DNA of 45,178 nucleotides from positions 1 to 45,178 of the forward strand of contig CAIYDQ010000334.1 in assembly GCA_903925075.1 (NCBI GenBank), in the 5' to 3' direction. Position 1 is the stretch's first letter. Every line of letters starts with the position of its first letter. The notes beneath the pieces are model-generated. The model did no database searches. It saw nothing but the letters and a program-made list of their open reading frames with translations, and was not told the origin of the DNA. The translations under genes and the position numbers were made by a program. Of the stretch, positions 6,810 to 14,755 are shown piece after piece. The stretch is from an uncultured Geobacter sp. Its GTDB lineage: Bacteria; Desulfobacterota; Desulfuromonadia; Geobacterales; Geobacteraceae.

Positions 6810-9188
6810 TTAAGGATGAAGCTTCATCGGCGACATGGCGTTTCCGACGTTCGTGTCGTTGTAATGGGTGCCCGACAGCCAGATCATGGATTCGGTGGCA
6901 AGCGTTCCGTCCGCGGCATGAACGTTCACGTTGCTCCCTTTGTAGATGTTGGCCAATCCTGCTACGCCGGCGGCGGTCATGGTCCTTGCCGTGGTCAGTG
7001 CCGAGAAGTCCATCAGGTTGTTGTCCAGGTAGTCGACCGTGTCGTACACCAGCCGTTGGGTATAGGTGCGGGCGTGGACGTACGAGCCGGGGTCGCGGGC
7101 CAGGACGTTGAGGTTGTAGCAGGCGCCCATCAGCCTGTACGCCTGAACCTGGGTGAGCGCCCCGTCCAGAGGAACCAACCCGGCCGAGGCGGCGGCCGCC
7201 GCGTAGGTAGGCGCTACCGGCACGGCTGCGCGGGTCCAGTCGGCCATGGCCGGGGTACCCGTCTTCGCCAGGTCGTAGAAATACGGGTACATGGTCGGAT
7301 CATATTTAATCAAGTATCTAAGCTCAAGTATCTTCTTGATTAAGGTCAGGCCGTTCTGGAAGCACTCGCTTTGCGGCTCAAGCATCGCGTGCTCCATGTC
7401 GGTGAGACTTTTCATGGTCGTGTACACGGCGTTGCCATTGCCGTCGCCACCGTCCAGATGCGGAGCATCCGCATGGCATTCCAGGCAAAGCTGCTGCGCG
7501 GTCGCTTCGTCGATCTGCAGGCTGTGGCCGACGCCCGGACGTCCGGCGGCAGGAGGCGTGAAGCCGTTGCCGGCCACCGCTTCATACGCCTTCATGTGGC
7601 AGGTGACGCAGGGGCCGTTGGTCGTCAGGGCGGTTTGACTCGTCGGGGGAAGCAGGTAATCTTCCGAACTCGCCGTACTCGGCGTGCCGAGGGCCTTGTG
7701 GCTGCTGGTCACGCCGCCCACGACGCCGAAGCTCCCCGTGCCCACGCCGCCCTTGCCGGTGATGGCCGCGGTGAGATAGGTGTTGTAGGTTTTGGTGGCG
7801 GGACTGTAGGCCCTTGTTGCGCCTTCGTTGTTGGTGGCCACCGGTGAGTTCAAGCCGGTGAAGTTCTTGAAACCGACCGTGTTGTACATGGTGCCTGCCG
7901 CCGCCATATAATGGCTGTTCTGGAAGCCGGTGTTGGACAGATCCCAGTTGCCGGTGTTGAACAGATCGGTCAGGTTGGGGCCTATCAACCTGGCGCTGTG
8001 GCAGGAAATGCACAGGTTCGACTGGCCGACGTCGGGGAACTTGGCCGCTATGCGGCTTTTAATGGTTTTTTTGGTGGACTTGTCCACGGTACTCACGTTG
8101 TAGAAGGTCGCCACGGCGCCTATGCTGCGAACCGAGAGGTCTGAGTTGTGGCAACCGGTGCATTTGAGCGCAGGGTTGACCGGCGTGGTTCCCGGAAGAT
8201 TGTTGACGTTGCTGAATCCGCTGCCGGTGAATTTTGCGTAGCCGTCGGCCGTATGACAACGGACACAATCGTTCGCCGGAATTGCCGTCTGAAAATTCAA
8301 GGTCGAGCCGCTTTGACCCCAGTTGTGGCTTGAACTTACCACCCAGGCCGCCCCGGCGAGGTCGCCGTGACCGGAGGCATTGAGAGCGGATTGGGATACG
8401 ATGCTTGTGGTGTCGTGGGGCTGGTGGCAGAGCGTGCATTTGGTGCTGTTGGCCGGGAAATCCCTCTGGGCGTGGGTGACGGCGAGCATCGAGCCGTGGC
8501 ACTGGAAGCAGCGTCCGCTGGCGGACGGATCGGCGTCGTTGTGGCTTGGTCCGTGGCAACCGGCGCATCCCGTGCCCGTCGTCACTACGCCCGCGTCGTT
8601 TCGGGGGTCGGCAACCCAGGAGAGGTTGGCATAGTGACCGGACTGCTCGAACTGAGCCGCCAGATTCTGGCCGGTCGAGTCCAGAGTCGTCTCATGGCAG
8701 GAAACGCAGCCGGTATCCTGCGGTTTGGTTAGAGGGGGCGACAAAACGATAGTTCCGGCATCCGAGGGAGTCGGCCCGGCAACGACCGTGACGTTGATGG
8801 CGGAGCCCTCATATTTGAGTGTTGTATTCTCGAAAGCCTTTACGACGACGGTCACGTTGCCCGGATAGATGCCCGTTATCTGTTGCTTGCCCTGGTCGTC
8901 GGTGTTGCTGATCGTGTTTCGGACCACTGGAATCGCCTTGCCGCCGAAGTCCGTCCCGGTAACGGTAAATTGCAGGCTGGTGAGCGGCGTCGGCAACGCG
9001 GTCAACGCGGCAGTCTTCTCGGCATTTTTAGCCCTAGAGGTTGCAATGACCAGTTTCGCGGTGATCGAACCGGAACCGGTGCCGGTATCGGTTGATACGG
9101 CGTGGTTATTCGCGCCACACCCCGTTACCGCCATCAACAGCAGGACCGACAAGAGATAGTGCAGGTTACTCAGACAAGTTTTTCTCAT
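6810..9188 (-). CDS. Nonahaem c-type cytochrome lipoprotein
   Basis: The 792-residue protein carries nine CXXCH haem-binding motifs, with first cysteines at about 161, 208, 227, 251, 308, 343, 393, 527 and 568. A lipoprotein signal ends in AVTGC (C24). Residues about 40-150 form a beta-rich, Thr/Val-rich region before the first haem. About 210 residues after the last motif have no haem site. Such multihaem lipoproteins of metal-reducing bacteria are normally exported to the periplasm or outer surface and carry electrons to extracellular acceptors; that role is inferred. AAAGGAG lies just before ATG. It is a single gene with no porin or partner cytochrome adjacent, so it is not part of a conduit operon here. 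The upstream region is long and contains repeated motifs. Confidence 0.93.
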   Translation of the reverse strand: MRKTCLSNLHYLLSVLLLMAVTGCGANNHAVSTDTGTGSGSITAKLVIATSRAKNAEKTAALTALPTPLTSLQFTVTGTDFGGKAIPVVRNTISNTDDQGKQQITGIYPGNVTVVVKAFENTTLKYEGSAINVTVVAGPTPSDAGTIVLSPPLTKPQDTGCVSCHETTLDSTGQNLAAQFEQSGHYANLSWVADPRNDAGVVTTGTGCAGCHGPSHNDADPSASGRCFQCHGSMLAVTHAQRDFPANSTKCTLCHQPHDTTSIVSQSALNASGHGDLAGAAWVVSSSHNWGQSGSTLNFQTAIPANDCVRCHTADGYAKFTGSGFSNVNNLPGTTPVNPALKCTGCHNSDLSVRSIGAVATFYNVSTVDKSTKKTIKSRIAAKFPDVGQSNLCISCHSARLIGPNLTDLFNTGNWDLSNTGFQNSHYMAAAGTMYNTVGFKNFTGLNSPVATNNEGATRAYSPATKTYNTYLTAAITGKGGVGTGSFGVVGGVTSSHKALGTPSTASSEDYLLPPTSQTALTTNGPCVTCHMKAYEAVAGNGFTPPAAGRPGVGHSLQIDEATAQQLCLECHADAPHLDGGDGNGNAVYTTMKSLTDMEHAMLEPQSECFQNGLTLIKKILELRYLIKYDPTMYPYFYDLAKTGTPAMADWTRAAVPVAPTYAAAAASAGLVPLDGALTQVQAYRLMGACYNLNVLARDPGSYVHARTYTQRLVYDTVDYLDNNLMDFSALTTARTMTAAGVAGLANIYKGSNVNVHAADGTLATESMIWLSGTHYNDTNVGNAMSPMKLHP

Positions 9189-10135
9189 CCCTTTTCTCCT
9201 TTGCCTTTTTCGGTGGCCGAACCAACGGTTCGTTCCTGCGCATAGCAGCTTTCTTGGATTTTACTCTTTGCCAGATCAAGACACGGCCGTCGCCGAATGC
9301 AAAAGCAGACGACAAGAGCACCGATACTCGCACTCCGCTTAGGTTGCACCACCCCCCTCTCTCCGCCAAATAACCGCACTCCGCCAAATGGCTCCGGTGA
9401 TATCGCCCACAGGCTTGCGCCGACTTACCCTGCCCTTCGCTTGACAAAAAAGCCTGACACTTGCCGAGAAGGGGAATGCTTAGCGCTGCTCCGGGGACAA
9501 AATGGTTTATAAGTGCTAATTTTATGCATTTAATGTGCCTACGCCTATGTGCGCGAGGGAGCCTGCCAACTTTACGGTTCGCTCACTTAATCGCACCGAA
9601 AATTCGGGCGGTCACCAGCAACCATTGCCGAGAGCGATTCAATTGACTTTTACGGGGATTTATTGACAGTGATTGAACAGTTTAAACGCAAGTGTGACGA
9701 AAGAACCTACGAGCGGGAGGCATAAAGGCACAAAGAGCCTGAGAACGGGTTTTCATCGGCGGGGGAATAAGGCAGAGGCCATCATCGAGGGGCTTTTAGT
9801 CGGCGATGGACCGGGGGGAGACGCGGGGGGGCGCGCGGCGGGGCCTTAGATTTTCTTGAGTTACCCTTGAGCGTTGCAACTACCACCGCTCAAGGGGCCA
9901 TTGTCCATTGAAAAGTCGAAAATTACTTGAAGGCAACCGCATAACCGGTTAGCAAGCTCTGCATCAACGGTTTGACTCCCGATTACTGGCCGATCGGGCA
10001 GAGCGCGTAGCATTTGAAACAGTGTGGCTTCGATTAAAAGTGAGCTGATGGAACCATGAGCGCTTGCAAAATGCAAGCGAGAAAAGTTAAGCTATCGGCT
10101 GCCACGACTCTAGCATCTCGGAGGACCCCAAAGAC
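9189..10135. other. Long non-coding region upstream of the cytochrome
   Basis: About 950 bases without a convincing gene. The cytochrome's upstream side contains CTCCGCCAAAT twice (9361-9371, 9379-9389) and a related CACTCCGCTT at 9331. Other structures are a hairpin CCCTTGAGCG/CGCTCAAGGG (9864-9896), a hairpin CGCTTGCA/TGCAAGCG (10061-10079) and a G-rich tract near 9812-9845 with three runs of four or more G. I looked for a cyclic-di-GMP riboswitch core on the minus strand before the cytochrome and did not find one. Confidence 0.5.
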
Positions 10136-10639
10136 ATGTTCATCATATTCATCCATGGGAAAGATTCGGACCCGAAGAACTCTTCCAAGGCTCAGGAAAT
10201 ACAGGACAGGTTTCCCGAGGCGATTGTGGCGGTTCCGGACTACAGGCCCAACGAGAGGTCATTTGAGGAGATCGACCAATTCTTCGAGAATTACTTCGCC
10301 CGGATTCCCTACCTCCACAACAAGGTCCTGTATATAGTGGGAAGCTCGCTCGGCGGTTACTGGGCGTTGAAATGGGCGTCGCTTCTGGACGCCTCGGGCT
10401 GCATCCTTCTCAACCCGTCCCTCGATTACTACGGAGAACCTCCTGCTCGGGCGCCATCGTTGCCGGTTACGCTCCTCGTGTGCAAAGACGACACGGTTGT
10501 CGATCCCAATTTCGCCGTCGACTTTTTCACGGGAAACGCCAAGGTTGTCGTGTTTGAAGCTGGTGGACACCGGATGGAAAACACGGAAGAAATGCTGGCG
10601 GAGATCGAGAAAGCCATCGGTAATGGGGGAGAAGAATAG
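10136..10639 (+). CDS. YqiA/UPF0227-like alpha/beta-hydrolase (esterase)
   Basis: The 167-residue compact hydrolase begins directly with strand and oxyanion region MFIIFIHGKDSDP. The nucleophile elbow is YIVGSSLGGYWA with S71. The acid is in VCKDDTVVDP (D118 or D119) and the catalytic His in EAGGHRMEN (H145). Size and motif spacing match the YqiA/YcfP esterase group, which hydrolyses short acyl esters in vitro; the natural substrate is unknown. There is no lid domain and no signal peptide, so it is cytoplasmic. A GGAGG lies about 11 bases before ATG, a little far. It stands alone between non-coding regions. Confidence 0.85.
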   Translation: MFIIFIHGKDSDPKNSSKAQEIQDRFPEAIVAVPDYRPNERSFEEIDQFFENYFARIPYLHNKVLYIVGSSLGGYWALKWASLLDASGCILLNPSLDYYGEPPARAPSLPVTLLVCKDDTVVDPNFAVDFFTGNAKVVVFEAGGHRMENTEEMLAEIEKAIGNGGEE

Positions 10640-10725
10640 ATAGGGGATTGGGCAGTTTACTGATAGAGTAGCCGCGTTCCTGTTCTTGAGCCGAAAAAAC
10701 CTGTTTCCTTGATAGGGGGTAACCG

Positions 10726-11418
10726 ATGTGGATTCAGAAGTTGACCTGGCTTTTAGGACGGATGATATTTTGGATGCTGCTGCTACCGCTGCTGATCGGA
10801 GTGATCTATACGCTCTCGCATGATCAGTTGCGGGCGGCGCTGATATTCTTGGTCCTGTGCGCCCTGGTCATCTACAAAGGTCTGATCAGAGTCACGATCC
10901 AGCCGAATTCCGTTGCCGTCCGCGATGGCAAAGTGACCTATTTCATCCACGAGAAGACCGTGCGCAACCGGTTCGATTTTACCTCCCGAGGTCAGACCAT
11001 CGTGCAACTGCCGCACTACGACCTGCTCGATCACCCCTACAAGGTGGAGATATTTGCCGCCGACAACGCGGGGGGGCTGCATGCCTGTCGGCTGTCCTTC
11101 ACCCTCGGTTACCTCATGGAACTGCCCGCGTTGCAACGGGCGTACGACAGTTATCTCCGCCATCAGGAACACTTGTCGTTTGAGGTCAAGAAACGGCTGT
11201 TCCAGAGCTCCGGCCAGATCGCATGGCCGCCGTTTCCCCTGCCAGGGGAAGAAGGGGAGTATCTGAAGCCGATCATTGCCGAACTGAACCTTGGGCTGGA
11301 GGCTCTGGGGCTTAAAATCGAGGAAGCGGCCTGCGACTGTACGGAGGCTCCGAAATTCGTCCGTTTGCTGGCAGCCGAGCAGGAGATGGTGGAGAACGCC
11401 GAACGGGAGCCAAGCTGA
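10726..11418 (+). CDS. Hypothetical membrane-anchored protein
   Basis: The 230-residue protein has two N-terminal hydrophobic segments (about 11-27 and 37-50) and then a soluble domain. The domain starts like a PH-type fold (IRVTIQPNSVAVRDGKVTYF, then IHEKTVRNRFDF) and ends with a helical, acidic C-terminus. I recognise no family with confidence. The arrangement of two membrane helices followed by a beta-rich domain is common in small uncharacterised inner-membrane proteins. GATAGGGGGTAACCG precedes the ATG. It is followed at once by a strong hairpin, so it is monocistronic or the last gene of a transcript. Confidence 0.65.
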   Translation: MWIQKLTWLLGRMIFWMLLLPLLIGVIYTLSHDQLRAALIFLVLCALVIYKGLIRVTIQPNSVAVRDGKVTYFIHEKTVRNRFDFTSRGQTIVQLPHYDLLDHPYKVEIFAADNAGGLHACRLSFTLGYLMELPALQRAYDSYLRHQEHLSFEVKKRLFQSSGQIAWPPFPLPGEEGEYLKPIIAELNLGLEALGLKIEEAACDCTEAPKFVRLLAAEQEMVENAEREPS

Positions 11419-11432
11419 AAGGCTAAAATGAA

Positions 11433-11473
11433 AAGCCCCCTGACTTCCCGGCAACGGAGAAATCAGGGGGCTT
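11433..11473. terminator. Bidirectional hairpin terminator
   Basis: AAGCCCCCTGA (11433-11443) pairs with TCAGGGGGCTT (11463-11473). On the minus strand the stem runs into CTTTTCATTTT, a good T-tail for the rod-like gene that ends at 11537. On plus it follows the membrane protein by 15 bases. Confidence 0.8.
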
Positions 11474-11536
11474 GTTGGTCCTGTCGGTCAAACTGCGTTT
11501 AAGGTGCGTCTAAGGAGTATCTGGAAGGAACGCTTG

Positions 11537-11833
11537 TTAGGCCAATATGTCGAGCAGCTTCTTGGTCGCGTTGTTGGCAACCTTCATCACTTTGACATCG
11601 GCTGAGAACTCGCCGCTGTTGGCCAGCATCTTCACCGCCTCGCTGGAAATGCTGACGGTGTCCTGGCCTTTCGAGACTATGGCGCTCACGCCGCCGAGCT
11701 TGTTGTCCCGGTTCGCCGCGCTCGAGGCTTTGAAGTCCGCGGTCTTGACGTTGGCGACGTTGTTGGCGGCAACCGCCTGTTGAACTCCCAATGCCGCCCA
11801 GGCGCTCGACGCCGTTCCTGTTATATTGGTCAT
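11537..11833 (-). CDS. Miniature flagellar rod/hook-like protein
   Basis: The start is ATG 11833, preceded by GGAGGG. The 98-residue product holds only the two terminal helices seen in flagellar axial proteins. The N-terminus SSAWAALGVQQAVAANNVANVKTADFKA resembles the Flg_bb_rod motif (aNNiANvnT.gyka), and the C-terminus EAVKMLANSGEFSADVKVMKVANN resembles the FlgB/FlgC-type end (y.aNvkvik). The large central domain is absent. In flagella these helices form the coiled-coil core of the rod. No other flagellar gene is nearby, so this is an orphan; it may be a rod-adaptor-like protein or have left the flagellum. The long in-frame upstream start (11911) is unlikely. Confidence 0.75.
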   Translation of the reverse strand: MTNITGTASSAWAALGVQQAVAANNVANVKTADFKASSAANRDNKLGGVSAIVSKGQDTVSISSEAVKMLANSGEFSADVKVMKVANNATKKLLDILA

Positions 11834-11938
11834 CTTTTCCCTCCACGGCCCAGCACCGCCACTCAATCCAATCCGCCACACTATGCTACTATTCGGACTT
11901 TCTGTCAACATGCATGTGCTCGGCGCTCGGAGTCAGGC

Positions 11939-12406
11939 TTATTGCTCCGGCCCCGGCTCGACGGGAATTTTAAAGACGATCTTCTTCACGGCGGCGGGCT
12001 CCGTGCCGCTGGTGACGCCGGGTTCATGGGCATCGTGGGGGAAAAAGACGGCGAACATCCCCGGAACCAGGGTGACGAAATCGACTTTTCCGGTCAGCTT
12101 CTGCAAGTCCTTCTGCTCGTCGTAGGGTAGCTCTTGGCAAAAGCGCGTGTGGGTTATGCCGATCCTTTCCTCGCCCCAGGCGATCATCTGGACGTCTATG
12201 TACCGGCGATGACACTCGATGAAGCTGTCTTCGACCGATTTGGTGGTGTATTCGTTGACCGATGCGAAGGCGCCGCAGTCGTTGATGGGGTGCGTGCCGG
12301 CGGCCAGCGTCGACAGGTCGTAGGTCGCCAAAAAGGCGTCGACATCGGCAAATCCAGGATGAACTGCCGCGTACAAAGCCAATTTGTCCAGGGAATCGAT
12401 GATCAT
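11939..12406 (-). CDS. YhcH/YjgK/YiaL family protein
   Basis: ATG 12406 has GGAGG upstream, giving 155 residues. The family pattern is clear: MIIDSLDKLALYAAVHPGF at the N-terminus, GTHPINDCGAFASVNEY (about 36-52), ECHRRYIDVQMIAWGEERIG (about 64-83), and the metal-site strand FVTLVPGMFAVFFPHDAHEPG (about 109-129), followed by a KKIVFKIPV end. The fold is a cupin-like beta-sandwich with conserved His/Glu; members are linked to sugar (sialic acid, galactose-type) metabolism, where some act as anomerases. No sugar genes are nearby, so the substrate cannot be told. The gene lies about 100 bases upstream of the rod-like gene on the same strand. Confidence 0.9.
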   Translation of the reverse strand: MIIDSLDKLALYAAVHPGFADVDAFLATYDLSTLAAGTHPINDCGAFASVNEYTTKSVEDSFIECHRRYIDVQMIAWGEERIGITHTRFCQELPYDEQKDLQKLTGKVDFVTLVPGMFAVFFPHDAHEPGVTSGTEPAAVKKIVFKIPVEPGPEQ

Positions 12407-12734
12407 ACAGCCGCACCTCCATTGAGTTCGATCAAGACATGCCTGCCCCAAGGCGACACTAAAACAGTTCCCCCTCCCGCAAGGGGAGGGGGGGCTCTCG
12501 GCAAAAACTTAACTTAACGGCAGTGTCCCCAACCCACTCGGTCCCCGGAGAATAGAGGTTTTGACAAATCTTTACAAGACTTGAATAGGCGTCAATCCTC
12601 CTACCTTTCAAAAGGAATAGGACTGACTTTCCCTTTCCCCTGTGCTATACAGTTCGGGGGCTGAACGCCCGCTATTTGGCGGCTCTCTGGTACGCCAAGA
12701 TGGCGGAATACTAAGATAAATCGGAGGGGCATCT
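12407..12734. other. Intergenic region between divergent genes
   Basis: Holds a GC hairpin CCCCCTCCC/GGGAGGGGG (12470-12492, loop GCAAG) of the type scattered through the window, a TTGACA at 12561, and the promoter at 12623-12651. No gene is seen. Confidence 0.5.
12623..12651 (+). promoter_or_regulatory. Candidate sigma-70 promoter of the exonuclease-RNase H gene
   Basis: CTGACT (12623-12628), a 17-base spacer and TATACA (12646-12651) lie about 84 bases before the start at 12735. Both boxes match four of six consensus positions. Confidence 0.4.
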
Positions 12735-14219
12735 GTGGAGGGAGTGTTGAAATCGTCGCGGCAGCTCTATTTGCTTGATGGCTCCAGCTACATCTACCGC
12801 GCCTATTACGGCGTGCGGGAGCCGGTGGCCTCGGGCGAAGCGCCGACCAATGCGGTCTTCGGCTTCACCCGGATGCTGCTGAGCCTTTTGCAGGAAAACC
12901 GTCCCGATTATCTGGCCGTCGTCTTCGATCCTCCCCGTGAGGAAACGTTTCGCCGCGAGATCTATCCGGCTTACAAGGCCCAACGGGAGGCGACGCCCGC
13001 GGATCTGATCAGCCAACTTCCATATGTCAGGCGGGTCGTGCAGGCTCTCAACATCCCCGCCCTGGAAGCGCCCGGCTTCGAGGCGGACGACGTGATCGCC
13101 ACTTTGGCGCGCCGCTACGCCGAACAAGGGATGCAGGTGACGGTGGTCACCGGCGACAAGGATCTGCTGCAGATCGTCACCGACCGCGTCCGGCTGCTGG
13201 ACACCATGAAAGGGAAATATTCCGGGCCAGAAGAGGTGGTCGAGCGCTTCGGCGTTCCCGCCGAGTTGGTGGCCGATGTTTTGGGGCTGGCCGGCGACGC
13301 CTCGGACAATATCCCCGGCGTCCCCGGCATAGGGGAAAAGACGGCGGCCAAGCTGGTGCGGCGCTTCGGTTCGCTGGAGGAGGTCCTGCAATGGAAAAGC
13401 CTGGTCAGCGGCAAGACGCGCCGGGAAAGCCTGCACCTTTATGCCGACCAGGCTCGGCTCTCCAAGGTGCTGGCCACCGTCCGCTACGACGTCCCGCTTG
13501 AGGTGCCGCTCGCCGATTTGCAGATGCGCTCGCCAAACCTGCGGGAGTTGACACCCCTGCTGCGCGAGCTGGGCTTTGCCGCTTTGGAGGCCGCCTTCAC
13601 TCCGCCTCCGCCGGGCGTGGTGGAGATCTACAGCGACGGTTCGGGCCGAGAAGCGGGGCCGGGGGGATATGGGGTGGTGCTGCGCTACGGCAAGCACCAA
13701 AAGGAGCTGAGCGGTTTCGAGCCGGTCGCCACTTCGCAGCGCATGGAGCTGATCGCGGCCATCAGGGGATTGGAAGCGTTGCGCGCCCCGAGCAGGGTGC
13801 GCTTCTTCAGCGATTCGCAGTATCTGGTGCGGGGGATGAGCGAATGGCTACAGGGCTGGGTCCGCGCCGGCCGCCTGGAGACGCCGGACGCGCTCAAGAA
13901 CCAGGACTTGTGGCGGCAGCTCGCCTCGCTGTCCGGCAAACACGAAATTTCCTGGCAATGGCAGCCGGGCCATGCCGGGCATCTCTTCAACGAGCGTTGC
14001 GACAAACTGGCGAAACGGGCGGCTGAGGAGGGGATGCGGGCGGCCGCCGCGGCGAGTATGCCCGAAGTGGCCGTCGCGGCGAGTCCGCCCGAAGAAGTAC
14101 CAAAGGAAGAAAAGGAGCCCGTGCCGGCCTCTGCCGTTGCCGCCGCCGTGGTTCCGGCCGCTTGCGTCGAAGATGCGGTATTCGATGCCGATGCCGATGG
14201 TCAACTGCGGCTATATTGA
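12735..14219 (+). CDS. 5'-3' exonuclease fused to RNase HI
   Basis: Residues about 9-290 are a Pol I-type 5'-3' (flap) exonuclease. Acidic metal ligands are in LLDGSS (D15), VFDPP (D65), FEADD (E116, D118, D119), TGDKD (D141, D143) and DASDN (D188, D191), with the helix-hairpin-helix GVPGIGEKTAAKL near 195-207. Residues about 295-432 are a complete RNase HI with the D-E-D-D set: YSDGSG (D301), QRMEL (E338), FSDSQY (D360) and NERCDKLA (D423), plus GHAGH near 412-416. A 60-residue Ala/Pro/Val tail ends the protein. Both activities remove RNA primers or RNA:DNA hybrids during lagging-strand maturation and repair, so a single-chain primer-removal enzyme is a natural inference. No polymerase domain is present. 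The start is a GTG with GGAGGGG upstream. Confidence 0.9.
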   Translation: MEGVLKSSRQLYLLDGSSYIYRAYYGVREPVASGEAPTNAVFGFTRMLLSLLQENRPDYLAVVFDPPREETFRREIYPAYKAQREATPADLISQLPYVRRVVQALNIPALEAPGFEADDVIATLARRYAEQGMQVTVVTGDKDLLQIVTDRVRLLDTMKGKYSGPEEVVERFGVPAELVADVLGLAGDASDNIPGVPGIGEKTAAKLVRRFGSLEEVLQWKSLVSGKTRRESLHLYADQARLSKVLATVRYDVPLEVPLADLQMRSPNLRELTPLLRELGFAALEAAFTPPPPGVVEIYSDGSGREAGPGGYGVVLRYGKHQKELSGFEPVATSQRMELIAAIRGLEALRAPSRVRFFSDSQYLVRGMSEWLQGWVRAGRLETPDALKNQDLWRQLASLSGKHEISWQWQPGHAGHLFNERCDKLAKRAAEEGMRAAAAASMPEVAVAASPPEEVPKEEKEPVPASAVAAAVVPAACVEDAVFDADADGQLRLY

Positions 14220-14239
14220 GGCTGGCGAAAAGCTGCGAT

Positions 14240-14659
14240 TTACTTGATGGCGAGCAGCTCGATTTCAAAAATGAGCGAAGCATTGGGCGGAATGGAACCC
14301 ATGGTGCCGCGTTCGCCGTAGGCGATGGTGGAGGGACAATAAAGTTCCGCCTTACCGCCGACCTTCATCATCTGCAGGCCTTCCGTCCAGCACTTGATGA
14401 CCCCGTCCAACTGAAATTCCGTCGGCCTATCCCTTTTGTAGGAATTGTCGAATTCGCGGCCGTTCAATAGAGTGCCGCGATAGTGCACCACGACGGTGTC
14501 CGTAGCTCTCGGCGAAGGGCCGGTACCTTCCCGCAGAGAGGTGTATTCCAGGCCGGATTTCGTCTTGATCGCGGCGTTCCCCTCCGCTCTGGCCGATTCA
14601 GCGTTTATCGATGCCGCCGCAAGAAGGACCATAACGAAAAAACTCACTATCTTTCGCAT
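14240..14659 (-). CDS. Exported FKBP-type peptidyl-prolyl isomerase
   Basis: The 139-residue protein has a cleavable signal (MRKIVSFFVMVLLAAASINA) and one FKBP domain: TDTVVVHYRGTLLNGREFDNS (about 53-73), EFQLDGVIKCWTEGLQMMKVG (about 81-101), then CPSTIAYGERG and the final SLIFEIELLAI strand. It should catalyse prolyl isomerisation and aid folding in the periplasm, like the FkpA/Mip C-terminal domain, but lacks their dimerisation helix. The usual IPGW loop reads IKCW, a mild change at the active-site rim. It converges with the exonuclease-RNase H gene, 20 bases apart, and AAGGTG precedes the start. Confidence 0.92.
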   Translation of the reverse strand: MRKIVSFFVMVLLAAASINAESARAEGNAAIKTKSGLEYTSLREGTGPSPRATDTVVVHYRGTLLNGREFDNSYKRDRPTEFQLDGVIKCWTEGLQMMKVGGKAELYCPSTIAYGERGTMGSIPPNASLIFEIELLAIK

Positions 14660-14755
14660 CGTTGCACCTTTAAATAAGTATCTGTGGGGTATGTGGGGTG
14701 ACTTGCCTCGGACCGTCCAGGTTGATCGCTACCTTATGATGGAAAGCCGATGGTG

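Noticed and set aside
9189..9480. Cyclic-di-GMP (GEMM) riboswitch upstream of the cytochrome
   Set aside because: A minus-strand stretch with GAAGGGCAGGG and GGCGCAAGCC is only loosely similar; the conserved GGGCAAACC and GACGCAAAGCC cores are missing.
9861..10076. 71-codon minus-strand frame
   Set aside because: It runs through a perfect hairpin and has no ribosome site or recognisable domain.
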